DNA from: Pseudomonas fulva 12-X
Lineage (GTDB): Bacteria; Pseudomonadota; Gammaproteobacteria; Pseudomonadales; Pseudomonadaceae
DNA length: 64,000 bases
Direction: 5' to 3'
Assembly: GCF_000213805.1 (NCBI RefSeq)
Contig: NC_015556.1
Coordinates: 3,921,001-3,985,000, forward strand
Part shown: piece after piece, positions 1-6,763 of the stretch
Layout of the letters: every line of letters begins with the position of its first letter
Numbering within the stretch: position 1 is the stretch's first letter
Program-made: the position numbers and the translations under genes
Notes under the pieces: generated by a model
Seen by the model: only the letters and a program-made list of their open reading frames with translations
What the model was told of the DNA's origin: nothing
The model's database searches: none

Positions 1-1
1 G

Positions 2-100
2 GGTATTGAACACCGTTAACAGGCGCCTCCACCCACCCTACGAGCGTCATCTTGGGCCGTAGGGTGGGTGGAGCGACGCGTTGCACGGTTTCAATAACAC
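2..100. repeat. Nested palindromic intergenic repeat
   Basis: A perfect 14-bp inverted repeat (CCACCCACCCTACG at 29-42, its complement at 58-71) is nested inside a looser outer inverted repeat (about 2-15 against 88-100). The GTAGGGTGGGT core is a common type of dispersed repeat in Pseudomonas intergenic DNA. The stretch up to the gene at 280 holds no convincing gene. Confidence 0.6.
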
Positions 101-279
101 CAACGTTTCCGACGCGTCGCGTAACCCACCAACCCGCCGATGCATAAAGTGAGCATCTGGCACTTGAGCGAAACAGCTGACCGCCTGCGAATGCTGAGCG
201 ACAAAGTCAGGCGCAATTCCCACGCCCCTTCCATCACCAACCCGATCCGGGATAATCCCCGCTCAGTCTGGAGACTCCG

Positions 280-597
280 ATGATCCGTCTATGCGCCCCC
301 GATGAGCTGCCGGAAGCTCAGAGCCGGGGCTTCTGTGTTGAAGACCTGCCGCTGTTCGCCGTACGCAAGGGCGGTGAGGTGTTCGTGTACCGCAATCGTT
401 GCCCGCACCGCGGCGTGCCGCTGGCATGGGAGGCTGACCAGTTTCTCGACCCCAGCGCCAGCCTGATCCAGTGCGCCCGGCATGGCGCGCTGTTTCTGAT
501 CGAGTCTGGCGAGTGCGTGGCCGGGCCTTGCGAGGGCGAAGCGCTGCGTGCAATCGATTGCCGAGAGGATGGCGAGGGAATCTGGGTCGACCTGTAA
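280..597 (+). CDS. Rieske [2Fe-2S] domain protein
   Basis: A stand-alone Rieske ferredoxin-like protein of 105 residues. The two cluster-binding boxes are visible as CPHRG (about residues 41-45) and C-x2-HG (CARHG, about 65-69), which supply the two Cys and two His ligands of a [2Fe-2S] centre. There is no oxygenase catalytic domain and no signal peptide, so a small cytoplasmic electron carrier is likely; its partner is unknown. The start is supported by GGAG about 8 nt upstream. It ends shortly before a REP-like doublet and converges with sfsA. Small soluble Rieske proteins of this size are common in Pseudomonas, and their exact role is unassigned. Confidence 0.85.
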   Translation: MIRLCAPDELPEAQSRGFCVEDLPLFAVRKGGEVFVYRNRCPHRGVPLAWEADQFLDPSASLIQCARHGALFLIESGECVAGPCEGEALRAIDCREDGEGIWVDL

Positions 598-607
598 GCA
601 CCAATAA

Positions 608-685
608 CCTGGGTATCGCTGCGCTCAACGCCAGGCTACAAGAGCGGCGTTCCCGTAGCTCGGGTCGAGCGCAGCGACACCTGGG
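608..685. repeat. REP-like doublet
   Basis: Two copies of a roughly 31-nt imperfect palindrome lie in opposite orientation: 608-639 (CCTGGGTATCGCTGCGCTC...) and 655-685 (GTAGCTCGGGTCGAGCGCAG...). The same unit recurs at 4882-4912 and as a second doublet at 51461-51532. It lies between the convergent Rieske and sfsA genes. Confidence 0.7.
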
Positions 686-692
686 AGCGTGC

Positions 693-1403
693 TCAATTCA
701 GTAGCACATCCAGACGCTTTACTACCTCGATCCCTAGCGGCGATATATCCACGCCATAGGCCAGTACCTCGACGCCCGCCTGCACCGCCTCGCGCAGCGC
801 AGCAGCGTAAGCCGGATCGATTTCCCCGGCAGGGCGTACCGCCTCGATGCCCGACAGATTCACGCAATACAGCTGCACGGCGCGTACGCCGCTGCGCGCC
901 AGGGCGGCCAGCTCGCGCAGGTGCTTGGCGCCGCGCTCGGTGCGCGCATCCGGAAAAGCAGCGACCCGGCTGTCGGCAAACCCCAGGGTCACGCTTTTCA
1001 CTTCAACGAAGGCCACGCCGCTCGGGTACTCGAGGCAGAAGTCGACCCGGCTGCGCTCCACGCCGTAGGGCACTTCGCGGCGCAAGGCACTGAAGCCCGC
1101 CAGCTCGGTAATGCGCCCGGCGCGCAGCGCTTCTTCGACCAGCGCGTTGGCCCGCGCCGTATTGATGCAGGCCAGCCGTCCATGGGGCGTCTCGCCCACC
1201 TCCCAGGTACCAGGCAGCTTGCGCTTGGGGTCGTTGGAGCGGCTGAACCACACCCGACAGCCCTCGCTCATGCAGTTGAGCATCGAGCCGGTGTTCGGGC
1301 AGTGGATGGTCAAGAGCTCGCCGCTCGGCGTTTCGATATCGGCGAGAAAGCGCTTATAGCGGCGCAGCAGCCGAGCCTCTTCGAGAGGCGGATCAAACTG
1401 CAT
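693..1403 (-). CDS. sfsA: SfsA family protein
   Basis: A 236-residue protein with the usual length and landmarks of SfsA: an N-terminal [10 protein letters not shown] segment, HCPNTGSM near residue 35 and FVEVKSVTL near residue 133. The last matches the acidic nuclease-like core from which the family was proposed to be a DNA/RNA nuclease. It was first described in E. coli as a sugar-fermentation stimulation protein; the cellular role remains unsettled. The start codon lies inside the 3' end of the upstream aminotransferase gene (11-nt overlap), so the two are probably co-transcribed and translationally coupled. Confidence 0.9.
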   Translation of the reverse strand: MQFDPPLEEARLLRRYKRFLADIETPSGELLTIHCPNTGSMLNCMSEGCRVWFSRSNDPKRKLPGTWEVGETPHGRLACINTARANALVEEALRAGRITELAGFSALRREVPYGVERSRVDFCLEYPSGVAFVEVKSVTLGFADSRVAAFPDARTERGAKHLRELAALARSGVRAVQLYCVNLSGIEAVRPAGEIDPAYAAALREAVQAGVEVLAYGVDISPLGIEVVKRLDVLLN

Positions 1404-2574
1404 GGGGCTGCCAGCTCTTCAGGCCACGGGCGATACGGGCGACCGCCTCCTCCAGGCGCGGCAGGCTCTGGGTGTAGGCGAAGCGCACGTGATGGCTGGC
1501 CTTGTAACGCCCGAAATCCAGCCCCGGCGTGAAGGCCACGTGTTCGGTTTCCAGAAAGTGCTGGCAGAAGGCATAGGCATCGCCACCAAAGGCGCTCACG
1601 TCGGCATACAGATAAAAGGCACCCTCGGGCTCGACGGCAATGCCGAAGCCGAGCTCGCGCAATGCTGGCAGCAGAAAGTCGCGGCGCTCGGAAAAGGCGG
1701 CGCGGCGCTCCTCGAAGATGGCCATCGACTCCGGTTCGAAGCAGGCCAGCGCGGCGTGCTGAGCCATGCTCGGGGCGCTGATGTAGAGGTTCTGCGCCAG
1801 CTTCTCCAGATCCGCCACCGCAGCCTCGGGCGCCACCAGCCAGCCCAGACGCCAGCCGGTCATGCCGAAGTATTTGGAGAAGCTGTTGAGTACGAAGGCG
1901 TCGTTATCCACTTCTAGCACGCTGCTGGCGTCGACGCCGTAGGTCAGGCCGTGGTAGATCTCGTCGACCACCATATGCCCGCCGCGGGCTTTCAGCGCCT
2001 GGGACAGCGCAGCCAGCTCGGCGGCGCTCAGCAGCGTGCCGGTCGGGTTGGCCGGCGAGGCGAGCAAGGCGCCGACGCTGTCGGCATTCCAGTATTCGGC
2101 GACCGTTTGCGGCGTCAGTTGATAACGCTGTTCGGGGCCGACCGGCACCAGCTGCGCCGCGCCCTCGACCAGGCGCAGAAAATGCCGGTTGCAGGGGTAG
2201 CCCGGGTCAGCAAGCAGCCAGTGCTTGCCCGGGTCGACCAACAGGCTCGCCGCCAGCAGCAGCGCGCCGGAGCCGCCCGGGGTGATGAGAATGCGCTGTG
2301 GGTCTATGCTCAGCCGATAGCGCTGCTGGTAGAAGCCGGCAATCGCCTCGCGCAGCGCCGGCAAACCGCGCGCGGCGGTATAGCGGGTATGGCCGGCAGC
2401 CAACGCGGCCTGGCCGGCGGCGACGATGGGCGCGGCGGTGGTGAAGTCCGGCTCGCCGATCTCCAGGTGAATGACGTCATGGCCGTCGGCCTGCAACTGA
2501 TTGGCGCGGGCCAGCAGGGCCATCACGTGAAAGGGTTCGATCGCGCGGCTGCGGGCGCTGTAAGGCTGTGCCAT
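1393..2574 (-). CDS. PLP-dependent aminotransferase (class I/II)
   Basis: A 393-residue fold-type I aminotransferase. The PLP-binding lysine is in [15 protein letters not shown] (K234). Other landmarks are the EIGEPDF substrate loop (38-44), ASPANPTGT (172-180) and VVDEIYHGL (202-210). The substrate cannot be read from sequence; the family contains aspartate, tyrosine and alanine-type enzymes. It is divergent from dksA, as I recall for PA4722 next to dksA in P. aeruginosa. A TACAAT -10-like hexamer lies on the minus strand about 40 nt upstream of the start, but no good -35 accompanies it. Confidence 0.9.
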   Translation of the reverse strand: MAQPYSARSRAIEPFHVMALLARANQLQADGHDVIHLEIGEPDFTTAAPIVAAGQAALAAGHTRYTAARGLPALREAIAGFYQQRYRLSIDPQRILITPGGSGALLLAASLLVDPGKHWLLADPGYPCNRHFLRLVEGAAQLVPVGPEQRYQLTPQTVAEYWNADSVGALLASPANPTGTLLSAAELAALSQALKARGGHMVVDEIYHGLTYGVDASSVLEVDNDAFVLNSFSKYFGMTGWRLGWLVAPEAAVADLEKLAQNLYISAPSMAQHAALACFEPESMAIFEERRAAFSERRDFLLPALRELGFGIAVEPEGAFYLYADVSAFGGDAYAFCQHFLETEHVAFTPGLDFGRYKASHHVRFAYTQSLPRLEEAVARIARGLKSWQPHAV

Positions 2575-2890
2575 GGGTCTGCCTTGTTAAACGATAAAGG
2601 TGGAATTGTATCAGCGCCGCTCTGTCATACCGTGCCAACGCACCACTGAAATACGTGTTTACATTGCGATTGCAGGCATCCGGAAGCGGGTGTGCGGTAG
2701 CTCTTCGGGGCCACTGCGAAGCCCTGACAGGGCCGGCTCGAAACCAGACGCACAACCGCGACATCCGGGAGTGGCGCGGCCGGAGTCGATCTGGTAAGTT
2801 CGCCGGCTTGCAGTCGCAGGGCCGTTATTGTAAACGGCAACGGACACATTCCCTGCGCAGTGGATTAGAGAGAGTGAGAGGCGGTCATCC
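2575..2890. other. Divergent intergenic region, aminotransferase / dksA
   Basis: A 316-nt gene-free stretch that must hold the promoters of both flanking genes. I see a GAGG ribosome binding site for dksA (around 2878) and a CCGTT/AACGG inverted repeat around 2822-2837. I see no plausible -35/-10 pair for dksA and no coding potential. Confidence 0.5.
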
Positions 2891-3334
2891 ATGCCCACCA
2901 AAGCAAAAGCAACAAACGGCCAATTGATTCGTGGCTTCGAACCCTACAAGGAAACCAAGGGCGAGGAGTACATGAGCGAGGCGATGCGCGCCCACTTCAC
3001 CAGTATCCTGAACAAATGGAAGCTGGAGCTGATGCAGGAAGTCGACCGTACCGTGCACCACATGCAGGACGAAGCGGCCAACTTCCCGGATCCCGCCGAC
3101 CGCGCCAGCCAGGAAGAAGAATTCAGCCTGGAACTGCGTGCCCGTGATCGCGAGCGCAAGCTGATCAAGAAGATCGACGAGACGCTGCAGCTGATCGAAG
3201 ACGAAGACTACGGCTGGTGCGACTCCTGCGGTGTCGAGATCGGCATTCGTCGTCTGGAGGCGCGCCCTACCGCCACCCTGTGCATCGATTGCAAGACCCT
3301 GGCGGAAATCAAGGAAAAACAGGTCGGCTCCTGA
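2891..3334 (+). CDS. dksA: RNA polymerase-binding transcription factor DksA
   Basis: DksA (147 residues) binds the secondary channel of RNA polymerase and, with ppGpp, retunes rRNA and biosynthetic promoters. The coiled-coil tip motif DPADRA (residues 67-72) keeps the two aspartates and the alanine needed for activity. The C-terminal zinc finger has all four cysteines (C110, C113, C131, C134), making this the canonical zinc-containing DksA. A perfect-stem terminator follows 12 nt after the stop codon, so gluQ downstream probably relies on readthrough or its own promoter. Confidence 0.97.
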   Translation: MPTKAKATNGQLIRGFEPYKETKGEEYMSEAMRAHFTSILNKWKLELMQEVDRTVHHMQDEAANFPDPADRASQEEEFSLELRARDRERKLIKKIDETLQLIEDEDYGWCDSCGVEIGIRRLEARPTATLCIDCKTLAEIKEKQVGS

Positions 3335-3346
3335 GTCGATCCACAG

Positions 3347-3374
3347 ACGGGGCGCTCAGGCGCCCCGTTTCGTT
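3347..3374 (+). terminator. Rho-independent terminator of dksA
   Basis: A 9-bp perfect stem ACGGGGCGC (3347-3355) / GCGCCCCGT (3360-3368) with a TCAG loop, followed by TTTCGTTT. Confidence 0.8.
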
Positions 3375-3397
3375 TCGCCCCCGCACAAACACCCGTC

Positions 3398-4285
3398 ATG
3401 CAAAACTCCGCCTATATCGGTCGCTTCGCCCCTACGCCCAGTGGCTATCTGCACTTCGGCTCGCTGGTCGCTGCCCTTGCCTCCTATCTCGATGCCCGCT
3501 CCGTCGGCGGCCGCTGGCTGCTGCGCATGGAAGACCTCGACCCGCCCCGGGAAGTGCCTGGAGCCCAGGCCGCCATCCTGCAGACCCTGGAGCGCTATGG
3601 CCTGCACTGGGACGGCGAGCTGGTGCGCCAGAGCGATCGCCATGGCGAGTACGAAGCGCTGGTGCAGCGCCTGTTCGACCAGGGCCTGGCGTACGCCTGC
3701 ACCTGTTCGCGCAAGCAGCTCGAAGGCAGCGGCGGCATCTATCCCGGCAGTTGCCGTAACGCCGGGCATGCTGGCCACGACGCCGCCATCCGCCTGCGCG
3801 TGCCCGAGCTGCTCTACCGCTTCACCGACCGCGTGCAGGGCGAATACAGCCAGCACCTTGGGCGCGAGGTCGGCGACTTCGTGATCCGCCGCCGCGATGG
3901 CCTGTACGCCTACCAGCTCGCCGTGGTGCTGGACGACGCCTGGCAAGGCATCAACAACGTGGTGCGCGGTGCCGACCTACTCGACTCCACCCCGCGCCAG
4001 CTCTACCTGCAGGAACTGCTCGGCTTCTCCCAGCCGCGTTACCTGCACGTGCCGCTGATCATCCAGCCCGACGGCCACAAACTGGGCAAATCCTATCGTT
4101 CCCCGCCGCTGCCCGGTGACCAGGCCACGCCACTGCTGATCCGTGCCCTGCGCGCCCTGGGTCAGCCCACGCCCATCGAGCTGGCCGACGCCAGCGCCGA
4201 AGAGCTGCTGCAGTGGAGTTCCAGGCACTGGGACGCGGGTCTGATCCCGCGCACCCGCAACCTGGCCGAAAGCCAGTTGCGCTGA
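3398..4285 (+). CDS. gluQ: Glutamyl-Q tRNA(Asp) synthetase
   Basis: GluQRS attaches glutamate to the queuosine at position 34 of tRNA(Asp). It resembles the catalytic half of glutamyl-tRNA synthetase without an anticodon-binding domain, which fits the 295-residue length. The HIGH-equivalent is PTPSGYLHFGS near residue 13 and the KMSKS-equivalent is HKLGKSY near residue 227. Cysteines in the ACTCSRK segment and a later GSC are the usual zinc site. It sits directly downstream of dksA, the standard pseudomonad arrangement. In P. aeruginosa the next genes are cbrA/cbrB; here they are absent. Confidence 0.95.
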   Translation: MQNSAYIGRFAPTPSGYLHFGSLVAALASYLDARSVGGRWLLRMEDLDPPREVPGAQAAILQTLERYGLHWDGELVRQSDRHGEYEALVQRLFDQGLAYACTCSRKQLEGSGGIYPGSCRNAGHAGHDAAIRLRVPELLYRFTDRVQGEYSQHLGREVGDFVIRRRDGLYAYQLAVVLDDAWQGINNVVRGADLLDSTPRQLYLQELLGFSQPRYLHVPLIIQPDGHKLGKSYRSPPLPGDQATPLLIRALRALGQPTPIELADASAEELLQWSSRHWDAGLIPRTRNLAESQLR

Positions 4286-4336
4286 ACGCCGTCAACGGGC
4301 AGCCTTGCGCACCCACATCACCTTCAGGAATCCGCC

Positions 4337-4867
4337 ATGCGCGCCCTGCTCGAAGAACTCATCGGCAAAATCAGCTCGGGCTGCCTGCCGCAGGATGAAA
4401 TCACCCGCATCGCCGACGAGGCCGCTCAGGCCTATGCCGACCCAGCCGCCTTCCTGGCCGCCAATCCGGACATCAACTACGACGACAGCTTTCCCATTCC
4501 CTTGGGCGAGTGGATGGTGGTCGGCAATCTGCCGGACACCGTGCTGTTCCAGGCCGACAGCTACGAAGATCTGTTCAGCCAGATCATCGAGTCGTTCGGG
4601 CCCGAGGTGAGCTTCGTGCTGACCGCCAAGCAGTTGAAGAAGGTCGAGCCGCTCAAGGCCCTGAACCGCATCCAGGTGCAGCTCGGCAGCCTGTCGAAGG
4701 AAACCCGGGGCTACACGCTGGTCGACTTCAGCGAGCCGCTGGATGACGAGCTGCAGGCCGTGCTGGTGTACACAACCGACCTGCCGCGGGTGCTGGAGCT
4801 GGCGGTCGAGATCGGCATTTACGCGGCGCCGGCTTACGAAGCGCTGAAGACTGCTCAGGCCGAATAA
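4337..4867 (+). CDS. Conserved hypothetical protein, 176 residues
   Basis: I do not recognise this family. The protein is acidic and soluble-looking, with no signal peptide, membrane segment or cysteine-rich motif. An N-terminal helical part (residues 1-45) is followed by a mixed alpha/beta region rich in aromatics and acidic residues. It starts 51 nt after gluQ on the same strand with AGGA about 8 nt upstream, so it may be co-transcribed with it. Base composition resembles its neighbours, so the gene does not look recently acquired. Confidence 0.75.
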   Translation: MRALLEELIGKISSGCLPQDEITRIADEAAQAYADPAAFLAANPDINYDDSFPIPLGEWMVVGNLPDTVLFQADSYEDLFSQIIESFGPEVSFVLTAKQLKKVEPLKALNRIQVQLGSLSKETRGYTLVDFSEPLDDELQAVLVYTTDLPRVLELAVEIGIYAAPAYEALKTAQAE

Positions 4868-4881
4868 AGGCCACCGAGGCG

Positions 4882-4912
4882 CCTGGGTATCGCTGCGCTC
4901 GACCCAGACTAA
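4882..4912 (-). repeat. Single REP-like unit
   Basis: CCTGGGTATCGCTGCGCTCG followed by ACCCAG is the same palindromic unit as at 608-639 and 51502-51532. It lies between the ends of the convergent 176-residue protein gene and the lipase gene. Confidence 0.65.
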
Positions 4913-4918
4913 GCCGCT

Positions 4919-5821
4919 TCACAGGCCGGCTTCGTGCAGCCGGCGCAGGTGCTCGATATACAGGCCGACCGGATCGACACCCTCGCCGACCCGACCGAAG
5001 TGCTGGTTGACGATATCCAGGTGATCGAGCGGGTAGTCGTCGCGGATCACCTTGCCCAGGTGCGAACTGACCCGCCCGACCATGCCATCGCACTGCCCGG
5101 CCTCACGCACGAAGGCGCGGGCGAAACGGCGACAGAACCAGTTCGACGGATCACGGCGGTTGCCGCCCTGGTCGGTGATGCCCGGTTGCAGCGTGCCGGA
5201 CCAGGAGTAATAGCGCACGCCATTGACCTCTTCCGGCCCGTCCTCGCCCCAGGCCGTGGGCAGGCCCTGCGGGTACTGGTGGTTGAAGATGCCCACGCCC
5301 TCGGTGGTCAGCGAACGGTGAGCGGCGATGGCGTTGATCGGCAGGCTCGCCCCGCGTAGCCCGCCGTCGAGCAAGGTAAACAGCCGCGCCAGCATATGGG
5401 TGCCCATGCGCATCAGCAGGCTGCGCAGGCTTTTCGAGGCGTACTTGCGTTCAAGGTGATCGGCCAGCTCGGAACCCTGATTGGGCCCGGCCACCGAGGT
5501 TACCGAGGCGACCCATTCCGGACGGTGGGCGGCGGCGTACCGGCACACCAGCGCGCCCTGGCTATGGCCGATCAGGTGGACCTTCTGCGCGCCACTGCGC
5601 CGCCGCGCCTCGGCGATCTGCAGCAGCAGCTGCTCACCACGCAGCTCGGTGGCATGCACCGGCGACAGGCGCGCCGGATACACCTCCACGCCCTGATTGC
5701 GCAACGCGGTGGTGATGCCGTACCAGTAATCCATACCGCACAGCTTTACGAAGCCCAGCATGCCGGGCACCAGCACCAGTGGATACCGGGGAACTGCGCG
5801 ATGACCCTTTTCAGCTTCCAT
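4919..5821 (-). CDS. Family I triacylglycerol lipase, no signal peptide
   Basis: An alpha/beta hydrolase of 300 residues. The nucleophile elbow is GHSQG, and the C-terminal part has the family I catalytic Asp (CDGMVGR) and His (PLDHLDIVNQ). Two cysteines sit where the LipA disulfide pair would be. The oxyanion segment reads LVPGMLGF, with Pro replacing the usual His. The ATG at 5821 is chosen because GAGGTAA lies 9 nt upstream; the longer frame opens with TTG at 5857 and has no good site. Neither start gives a signal peptide, and no Lif foldase gene is nearby. The pattern (GHSQG, LTTEGV, NGVRYY) resembles the Proteus-type family I subgroup, whose members lack leader and foldase. Confidence 0.85.
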   Translation of the reverse strand: MEAEKGHRAVPRYPLVLVPGMLGFVKLCGMDYWYGITTALRNQGVEVYPARLSPVHATELRGEQLLLQIAEARRRSGAQKVHLIGHSQGALVCRYAAAHRPEWVASVTSVAGPNQGSELADHLERKYASKSLRSLLMRMGTHMLARLFTLLDGGLRGASLPINAIAAHRSLTTEGVGIFNHQYPQGLPTAWGEDGPEEVNGVRYYSWSGTLQPGITDQGGNRRDPSNWFCRRFARAFVREAGQCDGMVGRVSSHLGKVIRDDYPLDHLDIVNQHFGRVGEGVDPVGLYIEHLRRLHEAGL

Positions 5822-5965
5822 TGGAGCGTTACCTCGTGAGCGACTGGTCACGTGCAACGCGCATCATGACAGTCGATGGCCACTATCGAGCCGTTCGACT
5901 TCATCCAAGACTGCCTCGCCCCTAGCATGGTTCCGTGAAACACCGAATGCGAAACGAGGTACACC

Positions 5966-6100
5966 ATGAAAGCCCTGACAATTACCCTGCTGCTGAGCCT
6001 GCTCAGCGCCCAGGTGATGGCCCTGCCAAGCCGCAACCCGTCGCCGATCCTCGGTGAAGCCGTGGACAGCAGCCAGCTGCAGGCGCCCACCGAGCAGTGA
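5966..6100 (+). CDS. Small exported peptide, 44 residues
   Basis: A short open frame with an ATG preceded by ACGAGGT (6-nt spacing). It encodes a basic start (MK), a hydrophobic leucine-rich core and a plausible signal peptidase site after VMA (about residue 19). About 25 mature residues rich in Ser, Pro and Gln follow, with no cysteine. Codon use is typical of the genome (CTG, GCC, AGC). It is divergent from the lipase and 106 nt upstream of osmE on the same strand. I know no family for it; a secreted or periplasmic micropeptide is the most likely reading. Confidence 0.55.
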   Translation: MKALTITLLLSLLSAQVMALPSRNPSPILGEAVDSSQLQAPTEQ

Positions 6101-6144
6101 GGCGTCTACCGCAAGTTCTGTACGAAACGCACCTGATTTAAGCC

Positions 6145-6172
6145 GAACTTAATTCCCTGGCCCGGGCTCAGA
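6145..6172 (+). promoter_or_regulatory. AlgU (RpoE-type) promoter of osmE
   Basis: GAACTT (6145-6150), a 17-nt spacer, then TCAGA (6168-6172) match the AlgU/sigma-E consensus GAACTT-N16/17-TCtgA. The osmE start lies 34 nt beyond the -10 element. From memory, osmE of P. aeruginosa was reported as AlgU-dependent. Confidence 0.7.
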
Positions 6173-6206
6173 AAAATGGTCTGGTTCATCACAAGGGAAA
6201 TTAACC

Positions 6207-6560
6207 ATGTTCAAGCAAAGCCTGGGTGCCGCCTGCGTACTGGCCGTTCTGACCGGTTGTGCCGGCAAGCCGGAAAATCCGGTCGACCACTTCACCTTCC
6301 GCAACGAACCGCTGGTCAAGCAGGTCGAGAAGGACATGAGCAAGTCCACCGTTCTCGAACTGGGCGGCCCACCTTCCACGGAAATCAACCGCACCGTCGC
6401 GCCGGGCACCTGCAACAACTACATCCTCAACAAGGATGGCAAGCAGCAGCCCTACTATGTCGCGTTCAACTCGGCTGACCGCGTGGAAAGCAAAGGCTTC
6501 CTGACCTGCGAACAGATGGAGATCAACGAGCGCGAGCGCGCCCGTGGTCACGGCATCTGA
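6207..6560 (+). CDS. osmE: Osmotically inducible lipoprotein OsmE
   Basis: A 117-residue outer-membrane lipoprotein of the OsmE/SmpA (BamE-like) fold. The lipobox LTGC gives lipidation at C18. The family pattern is clear: VEKDMSKSTVLELGGPPSTE, then GTCNNYIL, then YYVAFN, then LTCEQME. It should be exported by Sec and anchored by its lipid, with a role in osmotic or envelope stress. The start has AAGGGA upstream. The promoter matches AlgU, and algW, which activates AlgU by regulated proteolysis in P. aeruginosa, lies about 4 kb away. A strong terminator follows. Confidence 0.92.
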   Translation: MFKQSLGAACVLAVLTGCAGKPENPVDHFTFRNEPLVKQVEKDMSKSTVLELGGPPSTEINRTVAPGTCNNYILNKDGKQQPYYVAFNSADRVESKGFLTCEQMEINERERARGHGI

Positions 6561-6579
6561 GCGCCGACACCGGAAATTA

Positions 6580-6613
6580 AAATGCCCGCCTCGTGAGAGA
6601 GCGGGCATTTTTT
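6580..6613 (+). terminator. Rho-independent terminator of osmE
   Basis: Stem AAATGCCCGC (6580-6589) / GCGGGCATTT (6601-6610) with an 11-nt loop and a run of T to 6613. Confidence 0.9.
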
Positions 6614-6622
6614 AGTGCACCA

Positions 6623-6763
6623 AAAACCTGTTTCTGGTCTTGCGAGCTAGAGCGATGCAAGGCAAAAACAGGCGAGGAAGCGGAGTGTGCTGTAGCACAT
6701 GAGCATTCCGAGCCTGTTTTTAACGCAGCAGCGCCGACGCGCAGCTGACCATAAGCAGGTTTT
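6623..6763 (-). repeat. Dispersed inverted-end repeat, copy A (141 bp)
   Basis: The ends are inverted repeats, 6623-6639 and 6747-6763, identical at 15 of 17 positions (AAAACCTG...GGTC). Inside are AACAGGC-type inverted segments around 6665-6672 and 6712-6720. Read on the minus strand it aligns with copy B at 31583-31768; copy C at 46871-47012 aligns in the plus orientation of this copy. It has no open frame. Its right end overlaps the last base of the cysNC stop codon. Confidence 0.75.

Noticed and set aside
140..283. A 47-codon open frame ending ATGA on the Rieske start
   Set aside because: The coupling geometry is attractive, but there is no ribosome binding site and the start lies at the edge of palindromic repeat DNA.
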